From DASRDR01 sp044867785 (lineage in GTDB: Bacteria > Methylomirabilota > Methylomirabilia > Rokubacteriales > DASRDR01): a DNA stretch of 64,000 nt. Both the position numbers and the translations under genes were made by a program. This document shows positions 24,108-31,551 of this stretch, one piece after another. The notes below the pieces were generated by a model. It saw nothing but the letters and a program-made list of their open reading frames with translations, searched no databases and was not told the DNA's origin. How positions within the stretch are numbered: position 1 is the first letter of the stretch; every line of letters begins with the position of its first letter. Where the stretch lies: contig JBIOVM010000116.1 in NCBI GenBank assembly GCA_044867785.1, positions 1 to 64,000 on the forward strand, in the 5' to 3' direction.

Positions 24108-24854
24108 CTATCGCGTCCGGAGGTCCACGGTCGTGCGGAGCGTGCGCTGCACCGTCGCCGTCCCCGTCGATCCGAACTGGCCGACGCCACCGCTGGCGAC
24201 GAGACTGATCGTGACGCGTTGGATGCAGTCCCGAATGGTCTGGGACGTGGGCGTCAGGACGGCCCACGTCCCGATGCATACTCCGTTGGTCGGAGTCGGG
24301 CCCTCGAACGTGAGGAGCAAGGAAGTGATGTTGTCGGCCAGCACGCGGGCGGTCCCCACACCCTGCTGCCGCGTGATCTGCTTGCTCCCCGAAGTCCACG
24401 CGTACGTGATGCTCTCCTCGGACGGGGCGCTCGTGTCGATGAGCCCGTCGCCATCCAGATCCATCTGCATGCGCAGCGTCATGGCCGACGAGCTGCTCGT
24501 GGCGGTCGGGATGATCCACGTGTCATTGCACGTGAAGCCTCCCCCGAGGAGCGATTGACACCGGGCGAGCTTGGCCCCCGAGCACTGCGTGTACGCCTCG
24601 CTGTCAAACGCGCACTGGATGACGTCGCGCCCGGCCTTCATGAGATCGCGGGCCATCTGGTCGATGGCCACCCGCGCGTCGCCCTGGACCTCCGCCTGCT
24701 CCGACCCGACGAAGTAGGCCGTCTGGCCCTGCTGCCAGAGCGTGAGGATCCCGGTCACGATCACGCTGAACACGGCCAGGGCGACCACGAGCTCGGTCAG
24801 GGTCACCCCGTCCGAACCCTTGTACACGCGCCGCGGGAGCCGTGAGCCGCGCAT
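24108..24854 (-). CDS. pilW: PilW-type minor pilin (set A)
   Basis: 248 residues. Prepilin motif SDG|VTLTEL with Glu5 after a 16-residue basic leader, hydrophobic helix, then QGDARVAIDQMARDLMKAG as in PilW/GspJ. The globular domain has a run of cysteines and a region LRMQMDLDGDGLID that resembles a calcium-binding DxDGDG loop, seen also in some GspJ-like proteins. The ATG shares its A with the PilV TGA, so translation is coupled. Processed by PilD. Confidence 0.82.
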   Translation of the reverse strand: MRGSRLPRRVYKGSDGVTLTELVVALAVFSVIVTGILTLWQQGQTAYFVGSEQAEVQGDARVAIDQMARDLMKAGRDVIQCAFDSEAYTQCSGAKLARCQSLLGGGFTCNDTWIIPTATSSSSAMTLRMQMDLDGDGLIDTSAPSEESITYAWTSGSKQITRQQGVGTARVLADNITSLLLTFEGPTPTNGVCIGTWAVLTPTSQTIRDCIQRVTISLVASGGVGQFGSTGTATVQRTLRTTVDLRTR

Positions 24855-25291
24855 CACTTGACGAAGATCTGCGACAACGTGGTCACGGTCTCTCCGAACG
24901 ACCCGCGGTAGTAGACGCGCACTTCCACCGTCCGGCAGGTGGGCTGCCCACCCACCGTCGGACAGCTCGACGAGCACGGCGCACCGCTGCACGATCCGGG
25001 CGCGGCGTAGCTCGCCACGAGCACTTCGCGCTCGAAGCCCGAGAATCCGGACACCGTGGCCCGAGACTCCGCGAGCGACCCGAGGTTCGCGAATGCCGTA
25101 CGCTTCGCGACGTCGAGGGGCTCCTGGGCCAGTCCGGCGGCGGTGATCGCCAGGCCGGATGCGCTCACCGACGTCAGGCCCGCCGGGACGGCTGCGGCCA
25201 CGGCGATGAGAGCCGTGGCCAGGAGCACCATGGCGACCATGACCTCGATGAGGGTCATCCCCTGCTCACGTCCGGGCTGACGCGTCCACAT
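24854..25291 (-). CDS. pilV: PilV-type minor pilin (set A)
   Basis: 145 residues. Prepilin motif EQG|MTLIEV with Glu5; helix; then LAQEPLDVAKRTAFANLGSL, matching the set B PilV layout. The small beta domain has a cluster of four cysteines (CSGAPCSSSC) and a CRTVEV strand. ATG 25291 comes 5 bases after the GspH stop, and its own stop overlaps pilW. Confidence 0.82.
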   Translation of the reverse strand: MWTRQPGREQGMTLIEVMVAMVLLATALIAVAAAVPAGLTSVSASGLAITAAGLAQEPLDVAKRTAFANLGSLAESRATVSGFSGFEREVLVASYAAPGSCSGAPCSSSCPTVGGQPTCRTVEVRVYYRGSFGETVTTLSQIFVK

Positions 25292-25296
25292 GGCTC

Positions 25297-25788
25297 TCAG
25301 CACGCCGTGCCGGGGATCTGCACCCCGCCCTCCGGAGTGACGGTGACGACGACGGAGCACGTCGTGCCGTCCTGGGTCGACGAGACCGTGATGTCCGTGG
25401 GTCCCACCGGATCCACCGTGCTCACGGGCGTGAAGCGCAACGCGACCGCGCCGCCCACCGTGGCGGTGCCGGACAGCGTCACCGGCCCCTCGACGCTGGT
25501 CCCGGCACACGAGGTGCCGGACCGGGCCCCGGTGTAGATCTCGTACTGCCCCGTGCCGCCGACGTCCCGGAAGGCGATGCAGTAGTCCTGGGCGTCGCTG
25601 ATGGCGCGCTGCCGGGAATGGCGAATGGCCGTGGCGACCTCGTCAGAGGCGCCCTTCGTGCGTCCGGCACGGAGAGCGGATTGCAGTAACCCCGCGGCCT
25701 GGAGAGAAATCGACGCAATGATGGCCATGACGACCAGGGCCACGGCCAGCTCGACCACAGTCTTCCCCGAAGAATCCCGACGCAGCAT
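25297..25788 (-). CDS. GspH/FimT-type minor pilin (set A)
   Basis: 163 residues. Prepilin motif SSG|KTVVEL with Glu5 and an unusual lysine at mature position 1, where Phe/Met is normal. A hydrophobic helix and the GspH-type ATAIRHSRQRAISDAQDYCI follow, then a beta-rich domain ending in CSVVVTVTPEGGVQIPGTAC. ATG 25788 is chosen so the leader has eight residues; GTG 25797 is an alternative and neither has a strong ribosome site. First gene of set A. Expected to sit at the pilus tip with PilV, PilW and PilX. Confidence 0.78.
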   Translation of the reverse strand: MLRRDSSGKTVVELAVALVVMAIIASISLQAAGLLQSALRAGRTKGASDEVATAIRHSRQRAISDAQDYCIAFRDVGGTGQYEIYTGARSGTSCAGTSVEGPVTLSGTATVGGAVALRFTPVSTVDPVGPTDITVSSTQDGTTCSVVVTVTPEGGVQIPGTAC

Positions 25789-26071
25789 GCGAGTCACCCG
25801 GATGGGACGGATGCACGAACGAGGCCGGGTCAGGATAAGACTCGCCAGCGCCGTACAATCAATACGTTCGGGCATCTCCCCCGCGGTACCACCCCCGAGC
25901 CCACCGCCGGCGCACCGCATTTTGGCACTTCCCGAGGCCAGGAGTGTCACATCACGGTCTGAGCGACTCCTCTTCCCGGCACTCAACGTCTGTTTGTCCA
26001 GTGCGTCGGCGAGGCTGCTTCTCCCGGCCGGGCCCCCTTGGGCCGCGCTGTCCCGAGTCGGATCGCGACCC
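25789..26071. other. Gap between the diguanylate cyclase and minor pilin set A
   Basis: 283 bases without a gene. A weak sigma-54-like element (GG and GC at correct spacing, minus strand, 25812-25827) would place a start about 13 bases before ATG 25788. A loose sigma-70-like pair (TTGATT and TCTTAT, around 25834-25861) is another option. Neither is convincing. Confidence 0.4.
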
Positions 26072-26959
26072 TCACCCGGCGGCGACCTCGTCGTTCTTCC
26101 GCGGGTACAAGGTGACCCGGTTCCGGCCGGCGCGCTTCGACTCGTACAGGGCCTCGTCGGCCGCCCACACGATCTCGTCCGGGTTGCGGCCGTCGTCGGG
26201 GTACGCCGCGACGCCGATGCTCACCGTGATCGGACTTAAACTGTCCGGGGCCATTACGCTCGTCTCGACCCGGCGGCGGAAGCGCTCGGCGAACACCAGG
26301 CCGTCCGCCTTCCCGGTCTCTGGCAGAATGAACGCGAATTCCTCGCCGCCGACGCGACACGGCACGTCGCCCTCCCGGGACGCTGACCGCATGAGCCCGC
26401 CGAGCGCCCGGAGCACCGCATCCCCCTTCGGGTGGCCGAACTCGTCGTTGAACCTCTTGAACCCGTCGATGTCGATCATCAGCAGGCTGAATGTGTGCCC
26501 GAACCGGCTGGATCGGCTGATCTCCTCCCGGAAGCGGAGGTCGAAGTTCCGTCGGTTGCCGACCTCGGTCAGCTCGTCCGTGTGAGACATCTCCCGCAGA
26601 CGGAAGTTGGCGAGGCGGAGCTCCTCCACCATCGATTCGGCCCGGTCGCCGCTGGCTCGGAGCCGGCTCATCTCGTCGTCGAGACGCCGCTGCATGTGCC
26701 CCAGGATGTCGGTGTAGATCACGTAGAATCCGGCCAGGACGACGAACGCCATGAAGGCCAGGAGTCCGAAGAACACCGGGGCGCCCTTCGGATAGAGCGG
26801 GGCGGTCACGGTAGTCGGCAGGACGACCGGCAATCCGAGGTACACGAGGAACAGCAGCGGGAGGAGTCCCGCCATCAGGAAGGCCAGGACGAACTTCTTC
26901 CGCACCGTGCGGCCCGGCAAGATGAGGTCCCGCGGCATCGACGGGTCGCCCTCAGCCAA
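26072..26959 (-). CDS. Membrane-bound diguanylate cyclase (GGDEF protein)
   Basis: Makes c-di-GMP from two GTP. 295 residues: two transmembrane helices (about 22-44 and 58-86), a short coiled coil (about 90-120) and a GGDEF domain. The active-site signature is GGEEF at residues 204-208, a functional variant, and an RxxD inhibitory site (Arg195, Asp198) stands exactly five residues before it, so product inhibition is expected. There is no large sensor domain. TTG 26959 is chosen because GGAG lies seven bases upstream; it overlaps the pilD stop by 8 bases. ATG 26938 is the alternative. The link to pilD and the HD-GYP gene suggests local c-di-GMP control of the pilus. Confidence 0.9.
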   Translation of the reverse strand: MAEGDPSMPRDLILPGRTVRKKFVLAFLMAGLLPLLFLVYLGLPVVLPTTVTAPLYPKGAPVFFGLLAFMAFVVLAGFYVIYTDILGHMQRRLDDEMSRLRASGDRAESMVEELRLANFRLREMSHTDELTEVGNRRNFDLRFREEISRSSRFGHTFSLLMIDIDGFKRFNDEFGHPKGDAVLRALGGLMRSASREGDVPCRVGGEEFAFILPETGKADGLVFAERFRRRVETSVMAPDSLSPITVSIGVAAYPDDGRNPDEIVWAADEALYESKRAGRNRVTLYPRKNDEVAAG

Positions 26960-27983
26960 GGTACCACTCCAGCAGCGGCTCGCCCCAGAGCGCCGCCACG
27001 ATGGCCCCCGCGGCCAGGAACGGCCCGAAGGGCAGGTATTCGCCGAAGCGTCGTTGCCCGGTCACGAGCAGCCCGGCGGCGGCGACGCCGCCGAGCATGA
27101 TTCCCACGAAGGCCGCGACCAGGCCGCCGCCCCCGCCGAGGGTCGCGCCGATCAGCCCCGCCAGCTTGATGTCGCCGCCCCCGAGGCCAGTGCGCCCGAG
27201 CGCGAGGTGGCTGACCCAGGCCACCAGGAAGAACACGCCGCCCGTGACGAGGCAGCCCACGACCACGGTGTCCAGCTGGCTCAGCACGCGCCAGGTCAGG
27301 GGCAATCCGGGCGCCACCAGCGTCCCCACGTCCACGAGCGCAGCCTGACGCCCCACGAGCGCCCCCCAGGCGGCGGCCCAGTACGCGTCGAGCCGTCGTC
27401 GCTCCTCGGGATCCACCTCTTCGTCGACGCCGGAAGCGACGGGGTCCGCGGCCGTCGACGAGCCGTCCCCGCGACTCCGCACGAGCCGGACCAGCGCGAA
27501 CGCGAGAGCCCCGGCCGCCGCGCCGGCGCTCCCGCGCGTCAGGCCGTCGGGCGCCAGGATGCACGCGGCGACGATGCCGGGCAGGGTGATGCGGTCAGGA
27601 ATGCGACGTGTCTCGAGGTCCGTGAAGGCGGTCGCGATCATCGCCAGGCCGAGCAGGAACGCGCGGGCCGCGCCCCAGGTCGGCCCGAGCTGCCACACAA
27701 CGAGCACGCCCAGCGCGATGGCCAGCGCCTCGACGAGCGGGTACCGCCAGGGAATGGTGACCCCGCACGCTCGGCAGCGCCCGCGGAGGAGGAGATAGGA
27801 GACCAGGGGGATGTTGTCCGTGGGGCGAATGGGGTGGCGGCACGCCGGGCAGTGGGACGCGGGCAAAACCACGCTCTGGCCCTGCGGCAAGCGCGAGATG
27901 CACACGTTGAGAAAGCTGCCCAGCAGGGCCGCCAGGATCACGCCGGCCGGCCAGGCTACGACGGGCGGGAGCACGGCGCTCAC
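26952..27983 (-). CDS. pilD: Prepilin peptidase / N-methyltransferase
   Basis: Cleaves and N-methylates PilA and the minor pilins in the inner membrane. 343 residues, longer than the usual 270-290. It has the zinc-type pair of CxxC motifs (CPAC and CRAC) in the methylase loop and both catalytic aspartates: Asp122 (FTDLE) and Asp271 in GGGDIKLAG. The distance between the two aspartates is 149 residues, against about 65 in typical PilD, because a charged insertion (about 165-235, including GVDEEVDPEERRRL) splits the membrane core. GTG start at 27983 with GGGGTAGACGG upstream. Confidence 0.92.
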   Translation of the reverse strand: MSAVLPPVVAWPAGVILAALLGSFLNVCISRLPQGQSVVLPASHCPACRHPIRPTDNIPLVSYLLLRGRCRACGVTIPWRYPLVEALAIALGVLVVWQLGPTWGAARAFLLGLAMIATAFTDLETRRIPDRITLPGIVAACILAPDGLTRGSAGAAAGALAFALVRLVRSRGDGSSTAADPVASGVDEEVDPEERRRLDAYWAAAWGALVGRQAALVDVGTLVAPGLPLTWRVLSQLDTVVVGCLVTGGVFFLVAWVSHLALGRTGLGGGDIKLAGLIGATLGGGGGLVAAFVGIMLGGVAAAGLLVTGQRRFGEYLPFGPFLAAGAIVAALWGEPLLEWYLG

Positions 27984-28056
27984 CCGTCTACCCCGGCTTC
28001 GCGGGAGTTAGTTGGACGGCCTCTGGGCGGCCTTCGGCCTGTGGCGGCGTGGCGGC

Positions 28057-28365
28057 TCACGCGGCGCTCTCCGACCCGGTTCCCGCGTAACGTTGCATCG
28101 CCCGGGCGAGCATTTGCGGCCAGCGCCCGCGGTCCCGAAGCGCCGGGAAGCCTTCCGGCGCGAGCAATCGCTCGACGTCCGTCCGCCCCAGCGAGACCTC
28201 CCCGCCGTCGGCCACCAGGACGAGCTCGTCCAGGGCCGGGAACCGCTCGAAGAGCCGAATCGCGCTGGCGACCGCCAGCGTGTCGCGGTCGGCGGGCATC
28301 GGCGAGGGCACGGTGACGCGGACGCGGGACCTCGCGAGGGTCACGGTGTCGATCCAGGACCTCAC
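28057..28365 (-). CDS. Small protein of unknown function coupled to the HD-GYP gene
   Basis: 102 residues. Start GTG at 28365 forms a GTGA overlap with the HD-GYP stop, so it is translated by coupling. The sequence starts RSWIDTVTLARSRVRVTV, continues with IRLFERFPALDELVLVADGG and ends in an Ala/Ser/Glu tail. No signal peptide, membrane segment or known motif. The first half reads as beta-alpha-beta, the second as helical. Co-translation with HD-GYP and HEAT proteins suggests a small partner of these. Confidence 0.55.
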   Translation of the reverse strand: MRSWIDTVTLARSRVRVTVPSPMPADRDTLAVASAIRLFERFPALDELVLVADGGEVSLGRTDVERLLAPEGFPALRDRGRWPQMLARAMQRYAGTGSESAA

Positions 28366-29519
28366 GCCGGTACCCCCTTGGCCGCCTCGCGCATCATCCG
28401 CAGCATCCGGTCGAGCACGCCGACGAACCGCGGATCGAACGTCCGGCCCGCTTCGTCGCGGACGAAGGCGCGGACCTGGTCCACGGGGATCGCTTTCTTG
28501 TAGGACCGGCGCGAGGTCATCGCGTCGTAGACGTCGGCGAGGCACGCCAGCCGGCTCACCGGATGCTGTCGCCAGCCGTCCCGGACGAACGGGTAGCCCT
28601 TCCCGTCATACCGCATGTGGTGCTCGAAGGCCACGATCAGCGGCAGCCGGTTCGATCCGGGCATCCGCGCCAGCAGATCGGCCCCGAGGACGGGATGGCG
28701 GCACATGATCCGCCACTCCTCCGCGTCCAGCAACCCCGGCTTCCGCAACACCTCCAGCGGGATGGCGATCTTCCCGAGATCGTGCAGCATGCCCGCCATC
28801 CCCAGCTCCCGCAGGAGCTCGTGGGGCAGGCCAAGGGCCAGCCCGATCCCCATGGAGATCACCGCGACGTTCACCGAGTGGTACAGCGTGTACTCGTCGT
28901 ACGACTTGATACTGGCCAGGCGGAGCACCAGCCCGGGCGCCTGCAGCATCTGTTCCAGCATGGTGGAGGTGTAGACGCGCAGGGTCCCGACTTGCTCGAG
29001 GTTGATGGAGCGCCGGGCACGGATCAAGGACTCGATGTCTCGCAGGACCTCGATGGACCCGTAATACGCTCGACGGGCGACGCCCTCCCCGCTCTGTCGC
29101 TCGGGCTGGGTCGGCGGAGCCAGGTGGAGGTGCGTGAGCCGGCGGCGGACGCTCCACTCGCCGACCGACGATCCGACACCTTCGGTGAATGCCTCCAGGA
29201 GCGCGTCGAGCTCTCGCTCCGCGAGGCCGGTCGTGAAGCCCACCGCCCCGATCCCGCGCTCTTGCTGGCACGTCTCCAGGAAGCGCCGGTAGAGCAGGCT
29301 CTCGCGCGGCAGGATCCGGTCGTTCGCGACGAGGAGGTCTCCCATGAAGCGATAGGTCAGCCGGCCGTGGGAGCTGAGGTAGGCGGTAAGGGCCTGGAAC
29401 AGGGTCTGCTTGGCGCGATGCGTCTGCGGATGCGTCGGCAGGTACAGCCCGGCGGCGCGCAGCATCCCGTGGAGATAGGTGAAGATGAGCTGGGGATCGG
29501 GCGGTGGCGCGTCAGTCAT
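28362..29519 (-). CDS. HD-GYP domain c-di-GMP phosphodiesterase-type protein
   Basis: 385 residues. The C-terminal half is an HD-GYP domain: HSVNVAVIS, the HD pair His246-Asp247 in MLHDLGKIAIP, HHMRYDGKGYP with the GYP motif intact, and LADVYDAMTSRRSYKKA. All metal and GYP residues are there, so hydrolysis of c-di-GMP is expected. The N-terminal 130 residues (LRAAGLYLPTHPQTHRAKQT) are a helical module shared with the adjacent HEAT protein. No membrane helix. ATG 29519 overlaps the HEAT gene stop by 8 bases. Counterpart of the diguanylate cyclase 1.4 kb downstream. Confidence 0.9.
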   Translation of the reverse strand: MTDAPPPDPQLIFTYLHGMLRAAGLYLPTHPQTHRAKQTLFQALTAYLSSHGRLTYRFMGDLLVANDRILPRESLLYRRFLETCQQERGIGAVGFTTGLAERELDALLEAFTEGVGSSVGEWSVRRRLTHLHLAPPTQPERQSGEGVARRAYYGSIEVLRDIESLIRARRSINLEQVGTLRVYTSTMLEQMLQAPGLVLRLASIKSYDEYTLYHSVNVAVISMGIGLALGLPHELLRELGMAGMLHDLGKIAIPLEVLRKPGLLDAEEWRIMCRHPVLGADLLARMPGSNRLPLIVAFEHHMRYDGKGYPFVRDGWRQHPVSRLACLADVYDAMTSRRSYKKAIPVDQVRAFVRDEAGRTFDPRFVGVLDRMLRMMREAAKGVPA

Positions 29520-31551
29520 CGCCAGGGTCCTCGGTCTCCGGCCGCGTGGCCAGCGCGGTCGCCGCGACGTCGCGCAGTCGGCGCTCGGTTCGGTTCCAGA
29601 ACCACACGCGTCGATGGGCCAGGTGCGTCAACGCCTCGCGGGCCCCCGGGGTGCCGATGCTCCCCAGCGCGTCGACCGCCTCTCGCCGGAGCGTGAGATC
29701 GGCGACGGCGACCGACGACGCGGTCGCCACGTCGCGCAGGATCGGAACCGCTTCGTCGCGTCGGAGGGCCCCCAGGGCCCGGATGGCCTCGAGCCGGACT
29801 TCGACGTCCGTGTCCTGCACGAGCTCGACGAGGGGCGCCGCCGCTCGGGCGGGGGCGATCACGGCGAGCGCGCGCACCGCCTCGATGCGGACCCGGGCGT
29901 GCGGATGGCCGAGGAGCGCCACGATAGGTCCGAAGACACTCTCATCTCCGACCTTGCCGAGCACGTGAACGAGGTTTCGGACGAGGAACCAGCGCGGGTC
30001 CTCGAGCCAGTCGAGCAGCACCGGGACCACCGGAGGGCCCACCTTGGCCAGGACCTGGCACATGCGGGCCCGGACCTGACGATCGCGCTCCTCGGCCAGG
30101 AGCCCCGTGAACTCCTGAAGGGCCTCGCTGGCGACCAGGCCGAGATACTGGGCGACGAGGGCCAGCTGCCGCTCGGTGCTGCCGTGCTGGCGCAGAAGGC
30201 CCCCCACCAGGGCGATGTGGGTGCGGCCGGCCAGGCGCTGCTGGAGGACCGCGAGATGCTGGACATGCTCGCGGCTGCGCGCCCCGCCCGCCTGGACGGC
30301 GCCGGTCACCGTCGAAAGCACCCGCGTGGCGAGCTCGATCCGCCCGCGCGCCAGCGCCTCGCCCACGATCTCCTCGAGCGCGTCCACCGCGGACGTCCCG
30401 TAGTCGTCGCCCACACTCAGCACCAGCGCGACGAGGATGTCGGCGCTGCGCTCGATCAGGGCGTCCGGATGGCACGCGGCGATGATCTCCTCGCGCAGCT
30501 CGACGACCACCGGGTCGTCGGCCTCGAGAACGGGCGTCTCGTCGCCGACGAGGTTGGGCTCTTCGTCTCCCCGAATGGCGTTGGTGATCGCCTCGACCAG
30601 GCGCCGCCGCTGCGTCTCCTCCCAGGGAAACTCGAGGAGCTCCGAGCTCAGGGCCAGGAGCGACTCCTGCGGCACCAGGCGGGACGCCATGTGACGCAGC
30701 TCCTCCTCGGTCATCTGGCTGAGGAGGTTGAGCGCCAGGACCTCGCGCCCGGCCAGGGGAATCACGTGATCGGTGAAGAAGGGCCGGAGCAGCTCGGCCG
30801 GCAAGCTCAGGAGCGCCTCGACCAAGGTCCGCGTCCGAACCTCGCGGTCCGGAGCGGCCTCCACCAACCCGTGGAGCATCCGCACCGATTCGTAGAGACG
30901 GCCCGCCGAGCCGCCGGCCCCCGCTTCGAGCCACGTGGCGAGCGCGGTCCGATCGTAGGTGAGGTCCGCGAAGCGCGCCTCGACGAGGCCGAGAAGCGTC
31001 TCGACGAAGAGGTCCACGGCGTCCCGGCCCGTCTGGAGGGCCCGCCGCGTCGCTTCGTCCGCGCTCATCTCCTCGTCGCTGGTGTCTCCCGGTGCCGCGA
31101 CCCGCAGCCGCACGACGCCGCGCGCCGAGAGAAACGCGGTCGCACCCCCGAGCTGCCGCAGCTCGGTGTTGGGAGTGTTCAGGAGCTCGAGGAACGCCTG
31201 GAGCTCCCACTCCTCCACCGACGGGTCCACCTCCAGCTCCCGGATCCCGCGCGACTCCAGGTCGAACCGGAACGTTTCCAGGCTCGGTTCGGCCGCGCGG
31301 AGGTCGGGGCCCGCCCAAGCGAAGCGATCGGGATCGACGCGGACGGGGAAGCAGAGTCCCTGCTGGAAGAAGTCCGCCAGGGAGCGATGGAGGCGCCGCA
31401 CCCACGTGGAGGCGATCTCGCTGCCGGCGGGATAGAGGCTGAGCGACTTCCGCGCGGCCATGAGGGCCCGCAGGAAGAGCACCAGCACGCGCTCTCCCCC
31501 CGCGCTCGCCGGCATGGTTTGGGTCCGCTCGGCCGCCCCTTGGGGTGTCAC
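29512..31551 (-). CDS. HEAT-repeat protein sharing an N-terminal module with the HD-GYP protein
   Basis: 679 residues, soluble. Residues about 20-150 (FLRALMAARKSLSLYPAGSE, then RRLHRSLADFFQQG and ELQAFLELL) align in pattern with the N-terminus of the following HD-GYP protein. The central part is helical and acidic. From about residue 455 there are five or six HEAT/PBS-lyase-like repeats (ARVRIEAVRALAVIAPARAA, VEVRLEAIRALGALRRDEAV). GTG 31551 overlaps the upstream gene stop (GTGA) with GAGG seven bases upstream; ATG 31515 is the alternative. HEAT repeats usually serve as protein-docking scaffolds, so this could recruit or regulate the phosphodiesterase. No catalytic motif is seen. Confidence 0.72.
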   Translation of the reverse strand: MTPQGAAERTQTMPASAGGERVLVLFLRALMAARKSLSLYPAGSEIASTWVRRLHRSLADFFQQGLCFPVRVDPDRFAWAGPDLRAAEPSLETFRFDLESRGIRELEVDPSVEEWELQAFLELLNTPNTELRQLGGATAFLSARGVVRLRVAAPGDTSDEEMSADEATRRALQTGRDAVDLFVETLLGLVEARFADLTYDRTALATWLEAGAGGSAGRLYESVRMLHGLVEAAPDREVRTRTLVEALLSLPAELLRPFFTDHVIPLAGREVLALNLLSQMTEEELRHMASRLVPQESLLALSSELLEFPWEETQRRRLVEAITNAIRGDEEPNLVGDETPVLEADDPVVVELREEIIAACHPDALIERSADILVALVLSVGDDYGTSAVDALEEIVGEALARGRIELATRVLSTVTGAVQAGGARSREHVQHLAVLQQRLAGRTHIALVGGLLRQHGSTERQLALVAQYLGLVASEALQEFTGLLAEERDRQVRARMCQVLAKVGPPVVPVLLDWLEDPRWFLVRNLVHVLGKVGDESVFGPIVALLGHPHARVRIEAVRALAVIAPARAAAPLVELVQDTDVEVRLEAIRALGALRRDEAVPILRDVATASSVAVADLTLRREAVDALGSIGTPGAREALTHLAHRRVWFWNRTERRLRDVAATALATRPETEDPGDD

